In this document: one piece after another, positions 8,271 to 17,488 of the stretch
Numbering within the stretch: the first letter of the stretch is position 1
Layout: every line of letters starts with the position of its first letter
Assembly (NCBI GenBank): GCA_001899285.1
Contig: MKWA01000024.1
Coordinates: forward strand, 365,517 to 405,148
Direction: 5' to 3'
Length of the DNA: 39,632 nucleotides
DNA from: Rhizobiales bacterium 64-17
GTDB lineage: Bacteria; Pseudomonadota; Alphaproteobacteria; Rhizobiales; Xanthobacteraceae
Translations under genes and position numbers: made by a program
The notes under the pieces: model-generated
The model's database searches: none
What the model saw: only the letters and a program-made list of their open reading frames with translations
Told to the model about the DNA's origin: nothing

Positions 8271-8963
8271 GGTTTCGACGAACCCGCACGCCGCCAGCTT
8301 CTCCAGCATATGCGCCGGCACCGGCGCTTCCACCGAAACCGGCGGCTTGTTGTTGGAGATCGGCACGACGATGCCGCGCGCATGCAGATGCAACGGCGTG
8401 TCGCCATTGCGTTGCGCGCTGCCGTAAACCGGATCGCCGACGATCGGCCAGCCCATCTCGGCGCAATGCACGCGCAACTGATGCGTGCGGCCGGTCAGCG
8501 GTTCCAGTTCCAGCCAAGTAAAGCGACCTGTCAGGCCGTTCGCTTCGCCGCGCACGCGCCAGTCGGTCTGCGCCGGCTGGCCGTTCGGATCGGGTTTCAT
8601 CCACCAGCCGCGCGTGTCGTCGCGCTTGCCGAGCGGCATGTCGATCCGGCCGGTGTCGGTGGCGGGGCGACCCTCCACCACGGCCCAATAGGTCTTGCCG
8701 ACGCGGCGCTGCTTGAACAGGTCGCCGAGTTTCGCCAGTGCCTTGCGGTGGCGGCCGAGGACGAGGCAGCCGGACGTATCCTTGTCGAGCCGGTGCGCCA
8801 AAGCGGGATCGCGCGGCAGGCCGAACCGCAGCGCCTCGAAATAGTCTTCCAGGCTTGCGCCACCCTTCGGCCCGCGATGCACCGACAGGCCCGCGGGCTT
8901 GTCGATCACAAGCATCAGCCCGTCGCGATAAAGAAGGCGCGATAACATCTCTTCCGGTGTCAT
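8214..8963 (-). CDS. RluA-family RNA pseudouridine synthase
   Basis: A 249-residue RluA-family synthase that converts uridine to pseudouridine in rRNA or tRNA. The catalytic motif HRLDKDTSG is at residues 57-65, with the presumed catalytic Asp60. Other landmarks are LVIDKPAGLSVHRG at 18-31 and LEPLTGRTHQLRVH near 155. There is no S4 domain, so it is a short form; the target site cannot be told from sequence. The start is 26 bp from the divergent ftsY start, leaving little room for two promoters. The 3' end overlaps mtaB antisense by 57 bp, so the last residues (about 231-249) are also coding on the other strand. Confidence 0.9.
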   Translation of the reverse strand: MTPEEMLSRLLYRDGLMLVIDKPAGLSVHRGPKGGASLEDYFEALRFGLPRDPALAHRLDKDTSGCLVLGRHRKALAKLGDLFKQRRVGKTYWAVVEGRPATDTGRIDMPLGKRDDTRGWWMKPDPNGQPAQTDWRVRGEANGLTGRFTWLELEPLTGRTHQLRVHCAEMGWPIVGDPVYGSAQRNGDTPLHLHARGIVVPISNNKPPVSVEAPVPAHMLEKLAACGFVETLSRAQGAAVMAGHDTVDQ

Positions 8964-8989
8964 GGTGAAACCGCTATCACAGCCCGGTC

Positions 8990-9925
8990 ATGAGCGACAG
9001 TGAACCGAAACAAAGCTGGTGGAAGCGCCTCAGCGGCGGCTTGAAGCGCACCTCGTCGGCGCTCGGCACGGCGATCACCGATCTCGTCACCAAGCGCAAG
9101 CTCGACGCCGAATCGATCGAGGATCTGGAAGGTGCGCTGATCCGCGCCGATCTCGGCGTCGATCTCGCCATGCGCATCTCCGACAAGCTCGGTGCGGGTC
9201 GCTACGAGAAGGGCATCGCCCCGGAAGAAGTGCAGGCGCTGCTGGCGGACGAGATCGAGAGCGTGCTGACGCCGGTGGCTAAGCCACTGTCGGTTGAGGG
9301 CGCGAAGCCGTTCGTCATCCTCGTCACCGGCGTCAACGGTTCCGGCAAGACGACGACCATCGGCAAGCTCGCGGCGCGCTTCCGCGCCGAAGGCAAGAGC
9401 GTGATGCTCGCCGCCGGCGACACGTTCCGCGCCGCCGCCATCGACCAGTTGAAGATTTGGGGCGGCCGCACCGGCGCCACCGTGATCGCCCGCGCGCCGG
9501 GTAGCGATGCCGCGAGCCTCGCCTTCGATGCCGTCAACGAGGCGAAGACCGAAGACTTCGACGTGGTGTTGATTGACACGGCCGGGCGGTTGCAGAACCG
9601 CACCGAACTGATGGGCGAACTGGAAAAGATGGTGCGGGTGATCCGCAAGGTCGACGCCAGCGCGCCGCATGCGGTGCTGCTCGTGCTCGACGCGACGGTG
9701 GGGCAGAACGCGCTGTCGCAGGTCGAAGTATTCGGCAAGACCGCCGGCGTGACCGGTCTCGTCATGACCAAGCTCGACGGCACCGCGCGCGGCGGCATCC
9801 TCGTCGCCATCGCGCAGAAATTCGCGCTGCCGGTGCATTTCATCGGCGTCGGCGAGCAGGTGGACGATCTGTCGCCGTTCGCCGCGCGCGATTTCGCCCG
9901 CGCCATCGCCGGGCTGGAGGATTGA
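8990..9925 (+). CDS. ftsY: Signal recognition particle receptor FtsY
   Basis: FtsY is the membrane-associated SRP receptor GTPase that pairs with Ffh (encoded at 1758-3305). The product is 311 residues, a short form without the long acidic A domain of enterobacterial FtsY. The NG domain begins with SWWKRLSGGLKRTSS, a likely amphipathic membrane-binding helix. P-loop GVNGSGKTT is at 114-122, DTFRAAAIDQLK at 144-155, DTAGRLQN at 196-203 and TKLDGTARGG from 260. It is followed 9 bp later by yciB, and FtsY-YciB make a plausible short operon. Confidence 0.96.
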   Translation: MSDSEPKQSWWKRLSGGLKRTSSALGTAITDLVTKRKLDAESIEDLEGALIRADLGVDLAMRISDKLGAGRYEKGIAPEEVQALLADEIESVLTPVAKPLSVEGAKPFVILVTGVNGSGKTTTIGKLAARFRAEGKSVMLAAGDTFRAAAIDQLKIWGGRTGATVIARAPGSDAASLAFDAVNEAKTEDFDVVLIDTAGRLQNRTELMGELEKMVRVIRKVDASAPHAVLLVLDATVGQNALSQVEVFGKTAGVTGLVMTKLDGTARGGILVAIAQKFALPVHFIGVGEQVDDLSPFAARDFARAIAGLED

Positions 9926-9934
9926 AAGAGCAGC

Positions 9935-10510
9935 ATGCCTGACACATCCGACAAGAAGCAGCTCAATCCCGGCCTGAAATTCGCGCTCGATCTCGGGCCG
10001 CTGCTGGTGTTCTTCTTCGCCAATTCGCGTTGGGGCATTTTTGCCGGCACGGCGGCGTTCATGGTGGCGATCGCCATCGCGCTCGCGGTGTCCTACGCGC
10101 TGACGCGGCATCTGCCGGTGATGGCGCTGGTCACCGCCGTTGTCGTGCTGGTGTTCGGCGGCGCGACGCTGATCTTCCACGACGAACTGTTCATCAAGCT
10201 CAAGCCGACCATCATCTATCTGCTGTTTGCCGGCGTGCTGTTTGCCGGCATTCTGCTGCGCAAGCAGTTTCTCGCCATCGTGTTCGATCAGGTGTTCCAC
10301 CTGACGGACGAAGGCTGGCGCAAGCTGACGATCCGCTGGGCGGTGTTCTTCGTCGCGCTCGCCGTGCTCAACGAGGTGGTCTGGCGCACGCAGTCGACCG
10401 ACTTCTGGGTGAACTTCAAGGTGTTCGGCGTGCTGCCGATCACAATGATCTTCGGCGCGTTGCAATATCCGCTGCTGATGAAATACAGCGCCGAGAAGAA
10501 GCCGGATTAG
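9935..10510 (+). CDS. yciB: YciB/IspZ-family inner membrane septation protein
   Basis: A 191-residue polytopic membrane protein of the YciB (intracellular septation protein A) family, which affects cell-envelope synthesis and division. After a short polar N-terminus come several hydrophobic helices (about 18-34, 36-55, 58-78, 88-108, 130-146, 153-175). Signature stretches are [33 protein letters not shown] and [14 protein letters not shown]. It starts 9 bp after ftsY. Its TAG stop shares three bases with the TAA stop of ccmG on the opposite strand, so the two genes end in a 4-bp overlap with no terminator between them. Confidence 0.9.
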   Translation: MPDTSDKKQLNPGLKFALDLGPLLVFFFANSRWGIFAGTAAFMVAIAIALAVSYALTRHLPVMALVTAVVVLVFGGATLIFHDELFIKLKPTIIYLLFAGVLFAGILLRKQFLAIVFDQVFHLTDEGWRKLTIRWAVFFVALAVLNEVVWRTQSTDFWVNFKVFGVLPITMIFGALQYPLLMKYSAEKKPD

Positions 10511-11094
10511 TTCGCCAACGCCTTCTCGATCGCCGGCAGCAGCGCGGAGCGGAGATTGTCGGCGCCGATCGGCCCCACCAGCTTGTAGGCGATCCTGCCG
10601 TCGCGGCCGACCACGAAGGTTTCCGGCACGCCGTAGACGCCCCATTCGATCGACTCGCGGCCCTTGGGATCGGCGCCGGTGGCGACGAACGGATTGCCGT
10701 AGCGGTTGAGGAAACGCCGCGCATTCTCCGGCGCGTCCTTGTAGTTGATGCCGGCGAGCTGGATGCGCGGGTCCTTGCCGAGCGTGGCGAGGAACGGGAT
10801 CTCGTCATGACACGGTACGCACCACGACGCCCACACATTCACGACAGTCACCTTGCCGACGAACAGGGCGTTGGTGACGCCGGGCACGGTCTTGCTGTCG
10901 CGGGTCAGGCCATCGATCGGCGGCAGGTCGGTGTTCGGCGCGACGCGGCCGATCAGCGCGGACGGTAGCCGGTTCGGATCGCCGGCGCCGAGCCGGAACA
11001 GAAACAGCGCGGCGAGCGCGAGAAACACCGCGAGCGGCAGCAGCAACAGCAACCGGCCGCGACCGCCGCGCGGTGTGGTCGTCTGGTCGCTCAC
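10507..11094 (-). CDS. ccmG: Thiol:disulfide interchange protein CcmG/DsbE
   Basis: A membrane-anchored periplasmic thioredoxin that reduces apocytochrome c or CcmH cysteines before haem ligation. The product is 195 residues. One transmembrane anchor is at about 15-34, and the thioredoxin fold has active site WCVPC (C92, C95) and the cis-proline stretch [12 protein letters not shown] chose GTG at 11094 (VSDQTT) because it overlaps the ccmD stop as GTGA, a translational-coupling arrangement. The upstream extension to 11193 only reads ccmD in another frame. It is the last gene of the ccmC-ccmD-ccmG block. Confidence 0.92.
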   Translation of the reverse strand: MSDQTTTPRGGRGRLLLLLPLAVFLALAALFLFRLGAGDPNRLPSALIGRVAPNTDLPPIDGLTRDSKTVPGVTNALFVGKVTVVNVWASWCVPCHDEIPFLATLGKDPRIQLAGINYKDAPENARRFLNRYGNPFVATGADPKGRESIEWGVYGVPETFVVGRDGRIAYKLVGPIGADNLRSALLPAIEKALAN

Positions 11095-11282
11095 GACAGG
11101 CTCTCCGATACGCCCTGGCGCAACGAACGGCGGGTGATGCCGCGCGCGTCGAGGTCGGCGAGGATGCGCCGCTGCCGGCGATAGTCGAGCCACACCCAGA
11201 CGATCACCGCGAGCGTGACGATCAGCGCGGCGAGATAAGCGCCGACGATGAAGCCCGCATGCGGGCCGAGCGACGCCATCAT
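11091..11282 (-). CDS. ccmD: Haem exporter subunit CcmD
   Basis: CcmD is the small membrane subunit that helps release holo-CcmE from CcmABC. The 63-residue product has one transmembrane helix (about 11-31, FIVGAYLAALIVTLAVIV) followed by a basic cytoplasmic tail, WLDYRRQRRILADLDARG, the standard CcmD layout. Its ATG at 11282 overlaps the ccmC stop as ATGA; a second ATG at 11279 is equally possible. Its TGA overlaps the ccmG GTG start. It is easily missed because a much longer, meaningless frame reads through ccmC in the same phase. Confidence 0.88.
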   Translation of the reverse strand: MMASLGPHAGFIVGAYLAALIVTLAVIVWVWLDYRRQRRILADLDARGITRRSLRQGVSESLS

Positions 11283-12010
11283 GATGCGGCCTCGTTCGCT
11301 TGCATCAGCCGCAAGGTGCGCACGCGCCGGCGCAATATTTCGTTGCGCATCGCTGCGAGATGCAAGGCCGCGAACAGCAGGAAGTACGCCACCGCCATCA
11401 TCAGCAGCGGTTTGAGCAGCGACGGATCGATGGTCGGCGCGCCCATGCGGATCACCGAGGCCGGCTGGTGCAGCGTGTTCCACCAGTCGACCGAGAATTT
11501 CACCACCGGCAGATTGATCGCGCCGACCAGCGTCAGGATCGCCGCCAGCCGCGCGGCGCGCGACGGTTCCTCGGCGGTCCAGTACAGCGCAATCACGCCG
11601 AGATACATCAGGAACAGCACGAATACAGAGGTCAACCGCGCGTCCCACACCCAATAGGTGCCCCACATCGGCCGGCCCCACAGCGAGCCGGTGATCAGAC
11701 AGATCAGCGTGAACGCAGCGCCAATGGGTGCGGCCGCCTTGCCGGCGACATCGGCGAGCGGATGCCGCCACACCAGCGTGCCGAGCGCGGCGATGCTCAT
11801 CACCGCCCAGATGCCCATGGAGAGCCACGCCGACGGCACGTGCAGATACATGATCTTCACGGTCGCGCCCTGCTGGTAGTCGTCGGGCGCCTGCATCGCC
11901 TGCGTCAGACCGATGGCGAAGGCGATCACGGCCGCCACGGCGAGCCACGGCAGAACGCGGCTGACCAGCGTCAGGAATTTGGACGGATTGGCGAAATCGC
12001 TGATCGGCAT
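11279..12010 (-). CDS. ccmC: Haem exporter/holo-CcmE formation protein CcmC
   Basis: CcmC presents haem to the chaperone CcmE on the periplasmic face. The product is 243 residues with about six membrane spans. The tryptophan-rich WWD-type haem-binding loop is WGRPMWGTYWVWDARLTS (near 112-129). A likely external haem-ligand histidine is in YLHVPSAW (about 56-63), with a second in WWNTLHQPAS. It heads the ccmC-ccmD-ccmG block, separated from ccmB by 107 bp that contain an FNR/FixK-like box at 12101-12114. The 3' end overlaps ccmD by 4 bp. Confidence 0.95.
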   Translation of the reverse strand: MPISDFANPSKFLTLVSRVLPWLAVAAVIAFAIGLTQAMQAPDDYQQGATVKIMYLHVPSAWLSMGIWAVMSIAALGTLVWRHPLADVAGKAAAPIGAAFTLICLITGSLWGRPMWGTYWVWDARLTSVFVLFLMYLGVIALYWTAEEPSRAARLAAILTLVGAINLPVVKFSVDWWNTLHQPASVIRMGAPTIDPSLLKPLLMMAVAYFLLFAALHLAAMRNEILRRRVRTLRLMQANEAAS

Positions 12011-12100
12011 CGGTGCTTATAACCCCTCGGCGGCGTGTTTCAGTCCCGCGGCGGCCATCGTCAAGAGCCATTCATTTGCGGCGATTGCGTGTATCGGGCT

Positions 12101-12114
12101 GTGATCTCGATCAA
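12101..12114 (-). promoter_or_regulatory. Candidate FNR/FixK-type box upstream of ccmC
   Basis: On the minus strand the sequence is TTGATCGAGATCAC, one mismatch from the FNR/FixK palindrome TTGAT-N4-ATCAA. It lies about 91-104 bp upstream of the ccmC start, in the only sizeable gap of the ccm cluster. Rhizobial FixK/FnrN proteins activate many respiratory genes at low oxygen through such boxes. A clear -10 at the expected distance is not visible, so function is inferred. Confidence 0.45.
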
Positions 12115-12117
12115 CCA

Positions 12118-12786
12118 TCACTCAAGTCCGTGTCTGATGGCCGCGGCGGCCGCGACCGGCGCGATCACCGCGCTCGCCAGCGACAGCGCGCACAATATCG
12201 TGAACGGCGGCCCGAACGGTGCCGGCCCGACGATCACCGCATTGGCGGCGGCGACGCCGAAGATCAGCACCGGAATGGTGAACGGCAGGACGAGCACGGC
12301 GAGCAGCACGCCGCCGCGCCGGAGCGCGACCGACAGCGCCGCGCCGATCAGCCCGATGAAGGTGAGTGCGGGCGTGCCGGCCGCGAGCGTCAGCGCGATC
12401 GCCGGCATCGCCGAGAACTCCACGTTGAGCAGCAAAGCGAGCACCGGCGACAGGATGACGAGCGGAAGACAGGTGCTGGTCCAGTGCGCCAGCGCCTTGG
12501 CGGCGAGCGCGGCCTCGAGCGGCATCGGCGTCATCATCAAGAGATCGAGCGATCCGTCCTCGGCGTCGACGGCGATCAGCCGGTCGAGTGTCAGCAGGCT
12601 CGCCAGCAGCGCGCCGAGCCACAGGATCGCCGGGCCGATGCGTGACAGCAGCGCGAGATCGGGGCCGACCGCGAACGGCACCAGCGCGACGACGATCAGG
12701 AAGAACAGCGCGGCGATGGCGGCGCCGCCGCCGGCGCGCACCGCGAGGCGCAGGTCGCGCCAGTAGAGGGCGGCGAGCGCGCTCAT
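12118..12786 (-). CDS. ccmB: Haem exporter permease CcmB
   Basis: CcmB is the membrane subunit of the CcmABCD complex that drives release of holo-CcmE. The product is 222 residues with six predicted hydrophobic helices. The N-terminal YWRDLRLAVRAGG, the conserved cytoplasmic LDRLIAVDAEDGSLDLL segment (about 66-83) and LPFTIPVLIFGV are family hallmarks. It overlaps ccmA by 4 bp (ATGA), indicating coupled translation. It lacks any direct link to ccmC, which starts 107 bp downstream. Confidence 0.94.
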   Translation of the reverse strand: MSALAALYWRDLRLAVRAGGGAAIAALFFLIVVALVPFAVGPDLALLSRIGPAILWLGALLASLLTLDRLIAVDAEDGSLDLLMMTPMPLEAALAAKALAHWTSTCLPLVILSPVLALLLNVEFSAMPAIALTLAAGTPALTFIGLIGAALSVALRRGGVLLAVLVLPFTIPVLIFGVAAANAVIVGPAPFGPPFTILCALSLASAVIAPVAAAAAIRHGLE

Positions 12787-13400
12787 GCCGCGGCCCCGAT
12801 GGTTGCGCCGATCCGCAGCTCGCGCGCGCCGTCGATGCCGATCGGTCCATGGGTCGCGGCGATGATCAGCCCGCCGCCGGCGAGATGATCGCGCATGAGT
12901 TGCGCCAGCGCCGCCTGCGCGGTGACGTCGAGCGCCGCGGTCGGCTCGTCGAGCAGCCAGATCGGCCGGTGCACGGCGACCAGACGGGCGAGCGCCAGCC
13001 GGCGCCGTTGTCCGGCGGAGAGGTAAGCGGCGGGGAGGTCGGCGAGGCCGTCCAGCGCCAGCGCCGCCAGCGCCGCGTCGATGCCTTCGGCCTGTGCGCC
13101 GTTCCAGGCGGTCCAGAACGCCAGATTGTCGCGGACGGACAGTCCCGGCTTCAGGGCGTCGAGATGCCCGACATAATGCGCCTGTTCGCCGACGCTCTGG
13201 TCCGGCGCCCCGCCGTCCCAGCCGACGCGTCCGGCGGCGACAGGCAGCAGCCCGGCCAGCAGCCGCAGCAGGGTCGATTTGCCGGCCCCGTTACGGCCGG
13301 TCACCAGCAGCGCCTCGCCGGCGGCGACCGCGAAACTCACCCCGGTGAACACCATGCGGCCGCCGCGCCGGCAGGCCAGATTGTCGCTGGTGAGCCGCAT
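12783..13400 (-). CDS. ccmA: Haem exporter ATP-binding protein CcmA
   Basis: The ATPase of the CcmABCD complex. The product is 205 residues: Walker A GRNGAGKST at 35-43, ABC signature LSAGQ at 127-131, Walker B WLLDEP at 148-153 and the switch histidine in AATHGP. I chose the ATG at 13400 (MRLTSDNLAC) because CcmA proteins begin with the first strand a few residues before the P-loop. A frame from 13502 adds 34 arginine-rich residues that look like read-through of the upstream gap. It is the first gene of the minus-strand ccm cluster. Confidence 0.94.
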   Translation of the reverse strand: MRLTSDNLACRRGGRMVFTGVSFAVAAGEALLVTGRNGAGKSTLLRLLAGLLPVAAGRVGWDGGAPDQSVGEQAHYVGHLDALKPGLSVRDNLAFWTAWNGAQAEGIDAALAALALDGLADLPAAYLSAGQRRRLALARLVAVHRPIWLLDEPTAALDVTAQAALAQLMRDHLAGGGLIIAATHGPIGIDGARELRIGATIGAAA

Positions 13401-13719
13401 CAGTTGTGCCCGCCAGCCGCGCATATGATCCATGCGGCGGCGCATGGCGCCGCCGGTGTGCACCATGCGAAGCCGCATAGGCCGCTTGGCCCGCGAAAAC
13501 ACGCTGTCGATAGCTGTTCTGAAAAGCGGCGCATCATGTTGATAGGGCGAGGTGATATGGCGTCCGGAATGAAAAGACCTTATAAGCCGGGCGTTCGCGG
13601 CGCCACCGGTCCCGATGCCGCTCTGCGGGCAGATGTCAGAGCCTTAAACATCGGCTTTGGCAACAGCTTGGACGACCTTTCCGCCGCCCGGGTATGCAAC
13701 CGAACCCAGGATTAATCCC
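13401..13719. other. Divergent intergenic region between ccmA and acnA
   Basis: These 319 bp must carry promoters for both ccmA (minus) and acnA (plus). For acnA, a weak candidate is TTGGAC near 13670, with TATGCA about 19 bp later; the spacing is poor. I see no strong operator, repeat, RNA or plausible small gene. A slightly A/T-richer stretch (13550-13590) contains TTATAAG. Confidence 0.4.
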
Positions 13720-16440
13720 ATGACGTCGCTCGATAGTTTCCGCTGCTGCAAGACCCTCAAGGTCGGTAGCAAGACCTACGCCTATTACAGCCTGCCGACC
13801 GCCGAGAAAAACGGCCTCAAGGGCATCTCCCGCCTGCCGTTCTCGATGAAGGTGCTGCTGGAAAACCTCCTGCGCAACGAGGACGGGCGCTCGGTCAAGA
13901 AGGACGACATCGTCGCGTTCTCGAAATGGGCGCGCAAGAAGACGCTCGAGCACGAAATCGCCTTCCGCCCGGCGCGCGTGCTGATGCAGGACTTCACCGG
14001 CGTTCCGGCGGTGGTCGATCTCGCCGCCATGCGCAACGCCATGAAGAATCTCGGCGGCGACGCCGAGAAGATCAACCCGCTGGTGCCGGTCGATCTCGTC
14101 ATCGATCACTCGGTGATCGTCAACTTCTTCGGTGATAACAAGGCGTTCGGCAAGAACGTCCAGGAAGAATACAAGCAGAACCAGGAACGCTACGAATTCC
14201 TGAAGTGGGGCCAGAAGGCGTTCTCGAACTTCTCGGTGGTGCCGCCCGGCACCGGCATCTGCCACCAGGTCAATCTCGAATATCTGGCCCAGACGGTCTG
14301 GACCAAGAAGGAGAAGATGACGGTCGGCAAGAAGACCGGCATGTACGAAGTCGCCTATCCGGATTCGCTGGTCGGCACCGACTCGCACACCACCATGGTC
14401 AACGGTCTGGCCGTGCTCGGCTGGGGCGTCGGCGGCATCGAGGCGGAAGCCTGCATGCTCGGCCAGCCGCTGTCGATGCTGATGCCCGACGTGGTCGGCT
14501 TCAAGCTCAAGGGCAAGCTCAAGGAAGGCGTCACCTCGACCGACCTCGTGCTCACCGTGACGCAGATGCTGCGCAAGCTCGGCGTGGTCGGCAAGTTCGT
14601 CGAGTTCTACGGCCCCGGCCTCGACCATCTGTCGGTGGCCGACAAGGCGACGATCGGTAACATGGCGCCGGAATACGGCGCGACCTGCGGCTTCTTCCCG
14701 GTCGACAAGGCCGCGCTCGATTATCTCAAGACCTCGGGCCGCGCCGCCGCGCGCGTCGCGCTGGTGGAGAAATATTCCAAGGCGCAGGGCCTGTTCCGCA
14801 CCTCGACCGCGAAGGATCCGGTGTTCACCCAGACCCTCGCGCTCGATCTCAAGGATGTGCAGCCGTCGATGGCCGGTCCGAAGCGTCCGGAAGGCCGCCT
14901 CGCGCTGGAGACGGTGGCGAGCGGTTTCGACACCGCGCTGACCAACGAATACAAGAAGCCCGACGGCCACGGCGAGCGTTTCGCGGTCGAGGGCCGCAAG
15001 GACGACCTCGGCCACGGCGACGTGGTGATCGCGGCGATCACTTCCTGCACCAACACCTCCAATCCGAGCGTGCTGATCGCGGCCGGTCTGCTCGCGCGCA
15101 AGGCTGCGGCCAAGGGGCTCAAGGCGAAGCCGTGGGTCAAGACCTCGCTCGCGCCGGGCTCGCAGGTGGTCGCGGAATATCTCTCGAACTCGGGTCTGCA
15201 GAAGGATCTCGACGCGGTTGGCTTCAACCTCGTCGGCTTCGGCTGCACCACCTGCATCGGCAATTCCGGTCCGCTGCCGGAGGAGATTTCCAAGACCATC
15301 AACGACAACGGCATCGTCGCCGCCGCCGTGCTGTCGGGCAACCGTAACTTTGAAGGCCGCGTCTCGCCGGACGTGCAGGCGAACTATCTCGCCTCGCCGC
15401 CGCTGGTCGTCGCCTATGCGCTCGCCGGCAGCGTGACCAAGAATCTCGACGAGGAGCCGCTCGGCACCGGCAAGGACGGCAAGCCGGTCTATCTCAAGGA
15501 CGTCTGGCCGACGACCAAGGAGATCAACGCCTTCATCAAAAAGTACGTCACCTCGGCGATCTTCAAGAAGAAGTATGCCGACGTGTTCAAGGGCGACACC
15601 AACTGGCGCAAGATCAGCACGACGGCGAGCGACACCTACAAGTGGAACATGGGCTCCACCTATGTGCAGCATCCGCCGTATTTCGAGGGTATGACGATGC
15701 AGCCGGAGCCGACGACCGACATCGTCGATGCGCGCATCCTCGCCATGTTCGGCGACAAGATCACCACCGACCACATCTCGCCGGCCGGTTCGATCAAGCT
15801 GACGTCGCCCGCCGGCCAATATTTGTCGGAGCACCAGGTGCGTCCGGCCGACTTCAACCAGTACGGCACGCGCCGCGGCAACCATGAAGTGATGATGCGC
15901 GGCACCTTCGCCAATATCCGCATCAAGAACTTCATGATGAAGGGCGCCGACGGCAACATCCCCGAAGGCGGCATGACCAAGCACTGGCCGGACGGCGAGG
16001 CGATGTCGATCTACGACGCCGCCATGAAGTACCAGCAGGAGCAGGTGCCGCTGGTGATCTTCGCCGGCGCCGAATACGGCAACGGCTCGTCGCGCGACTG
16101 GGCGGCGAAGGGCACGCGGCTGCTCGGCGTGCGCGCGGTCATCACTCAGAGCTTCGAGCGCATCCACCGCTCGAACCTCGTCGGCATGGGCGTGCTGCCG
16201 CTGACGTTCGAGGATGGCACCTCGTGGCAGTCGCTCGGCCTCAAGGGCGACGAGAAGGTCACGATCCGCGGTCTCGCAGGTGATCTGAAGCCGCGGCAGA
16301 AGCTGACGGTGGAGATCACCAGTGCCAATGGCGATCGCCGCGAGGTTCCGCTGCTGTGCCGCATCGATACGCTCGATGAACTGGATTACTTCCGTAACGG
16401 CGGCATCCTGCAATACGTGCTGCGGCAACTGGCGGCTTGA
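13720..16440 (+). CDS. acnA: Aconitate hydratase A
   Basis: A [4Fe-4S] enzyme of the TCA cycle that interconverts citrate and isocitrate via cis-aconitate. The product is 906 residues, the normal AcnA/IRP1-type length. The cluster ligands are C443 ([11 protein letters not shown]) and C509 and C512 ([14 protein letters not shown]), with the expected spacing. Other landmarks are [25 protein letters not shown] and [17 protein letters not shown] in the swivel domain. I chose the ATG at 13720 because AGGA lies 8 nt upstream and [13 protein letters not shown] matches the family N-terminus; a longer frame to 13657 is unlikely. A terminator follows at 16452. Confidence 0.98.
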   Translation: MTSLDSFRCCKTLKVGSKTYAYYSLPTAEKNGLKGISRLPFSMKVLLENLLRNEDGRSVKKDDIVAFSKWARKKTLEHEIAFRPARVLMQDFTGVPAVVDLAAMRNAMKNLGGDAEKINPLVPVDLVIDHSVIVNFFGDNKAFGKNVQEEYKQNQERYEFLKWGQKAFSNFSVVPPGTGICHQVNLEYLAQTVWTKKEKMTVGKKTGMYEVAYPDSLVGTDSHTTMVNGLAVLGWGVGGIEAEACMLGQPLSMLMPDVVGFKLKGKLKEGVTSTDLVLTVTQMLRKLGVVGKFVEFYGPGLDHLSVADKATIGNMAPEYGATCGFFPVDKAALDYLKTSGRAAARVALVEKYSKAQGLFRTSTAKDPVFTQTLALDLKDVQPSMAGPKRPEGRLALETVASGFDTALTNEYKKPDGHGERFAVEGRKDDLGHGDVVIAAITSCTNTSNPSVLIAAGLLARKAAAKGLKAKPWVKTSLAPGSQVVAEYLSNSGLQKDLDAVGFNLVGFGCTTCIGNSGPLPEEISKTINDNGIVAAAVLSGNRNFEGRVSPDVQANYLASPPLVVAYALAGSVTKNLDEEPLGTGKDGKPVYLKDVWPTTKEINAFIKKYVTSAIFKKKYADVFKGDTNWRKISTTASDTYKWNMGSTYVQHPPYFEGMTMQPEPTTDIVDARILAMFGDKITTDHISPAGSIKLTSPAGQYLSEHQVRPADFNQYGTRRGNHEVMMRGTFANIRIKNFMMKGADGNIPEGGMTKHWPDGEAMSIYDAAMKYQQEQVPLVIFAGAEYGNGSSRDWAAKGTRLLGVRAVITQSFERIHRSNLVGMGVLPLTFEDGTSWQSLGLKGDEKVTIRGLAGDLKPRQKLTVEITSANGDRREVPLLCRIDTLDELDYFRNGGILQYVLRQLAA

Positions 16441-16451
16441 GCCGCCAGCAG

Positions 16452-16475
16452 CCGGCGGCGCGCGTCGCCGGTTTT
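16452..16475 (+). terminator. Rho-independent terminator after acnA
   Basis: CCGGCG (16452-16457), an 8-nt loop, CGCCGG (16466-16471) and then TTTT lie 11 bp after the acnA stop. The U-tract is short, but position and geometry fit. Confidence 0.6.
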
Positions 16476-16591
16476 GGTCGCCGGGTTTGCCGCGTTGCGT
16501 GCGGTACCCGAATGCGGCTCCTGTCACCCGCTCGTGACTGGCGGGTGAAGGCGGGGCGGCCTATCACTAGCGCACCTTGCACCGTGCCTTG

Positions 16592-17365
16592 ATGGAGTCT
16601 GCTCCGTTGCCGTTTTTGTCTCGCTTCGCTCTTGCCTTGCTCGCCGGTGCCGCCGCGATGGTGGCATCCGCCGTGCAGGCGGGCGAAGTCCGGGGTGTCG
16701 TCGAACTGTTCACCAGCCAGGGCTGTTCATCCTGTCCGCCGGCCGACAAGCTGCTCGGCGATCTGGCGCAGGATCCGTCGCTGGTCGCGCTCAGTCTGCC
16801 GGTCGATTACTGGGATTATCTCGGCTGGAAGGACACGCTCGCTTTGCGCGGCCATACCAAGCGGCAGCGCGCCTATTCCAAGGTCCGTGGCGACCGCGAA
16901 GTGTTCACGCCGCAGGCAGTGATCAGCGGTTCGGTCTATGTGCTCGGCAGCGACAAGGCGGCGATCGAGCAGGCCGTGACCAAATCGCACGACGGCGGCG
17001 CGCTGACCGTGCCGGTAACGGTGGCGGTCAAGGATGGCAGCGTCGATATCACCGCGACGGCAGCGAAGGATATCGCGGCGTCCAGTCCGGTGCTCGGTGA
17101 AGTCTGGCTCTGCCCGGTGAGCCGCAACGTGCACGTCACGATCGGCCGTGGTGAGAACAACGGCCACAGCATCGTCTATCACAATGTGGTGCGGCGCTGG
17201 GTGAAGCTTGGTGATTGGACCGGTGGGCCGGTGTCGTATTCGCTACCGATGGCGAATGTGACCGGTGGCGACGCACAGATCGATGCGGTCGCGGTGCTGG
17301 TGCAGCGCGGCTCCGCGAGCGAGCCGGGCGCGATCGTCGGCGCGGCGCTGGCGCCGCTGCCGTAA
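16592..17365 (+). CDS. DUF1223 thioredoxin-like exported protein
   Basis: A 257-residue DUF1223 protein with a thioredoxin-like fold. Residues 1-30 are a signal peptide ending ASAVQA, followed by GEVRGVVELFTSQGCSSCPP with a CxxC pair at C45 and C48 in a redox-type position. Later conserved parts include LPVDYWDYLGWKD, QRAYSKVRG and VFTPQAVISG. The biochemical role of DUF1223 is not established; a periplasmic thiol-disulfide role is inferred from the CxxC motif. ATG at 16592 is preferred; a TTG at 16577 would add five residues. The gene is flanked by the acnA terminator and a 514-bp gap. Confidence 0.85.
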   Translation: MESAPLPFLSRFALALLAGAAAMVASAVQAGEVRGVVELFTSQGCSSCPPADKLLGDLAQDPSLVALSLPVDYWDYLGWKDTLALRGHTKRQRAYSKVRGDREVFTPQAVISGSVYVLGSDKAAIEQAVTKSHDGGALTVPVTVAVKDGSVDITATAAKDIAASSPVLGEVWLCPVSRNVHVTIGRGENNGHSIVYHNVVRRWVKLGDWTGGPVSYSLPMANVTGGDAQIDAVAVLVQRGSASEPGAIVGAALAPLP

Positions 17366-17453
17366 CAGTTTCTGATGATTGAGAGAGCGTGCCGCGCGCA
17401 CGCTTCGACCCTTCCCCACGGGACGGGTGACGGAACGCGCATTGAGCAGCAGC

Positions 17454-17488
17454 CAAAAATAAAAACGGGCCGGTAAAAACCGGCCCGT
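17454..17488 (-). terminator. Strong intrinsic terminator, minus strand
   Basis: Stem ACGGGCCGG/CCGGCCCGT (17465-17473 with 17480-17488) closes a 6-nt loop. On the minus strand it is followed by TTTTTATTTTT (17464-17454). No protein-coding gene lies upstream on that strand, which implies an RNA transcript ending here. Confidence 0.8.

Noticed and set aside
13636..16527. A 963-codon open frame antisense to acnA
   Set aside because: Long antisense frames are expected opposite high-GC genes. The peptide is Arg/His/Ala/Glu-rich without domains, while the plus strand encodes a complete aconitase.
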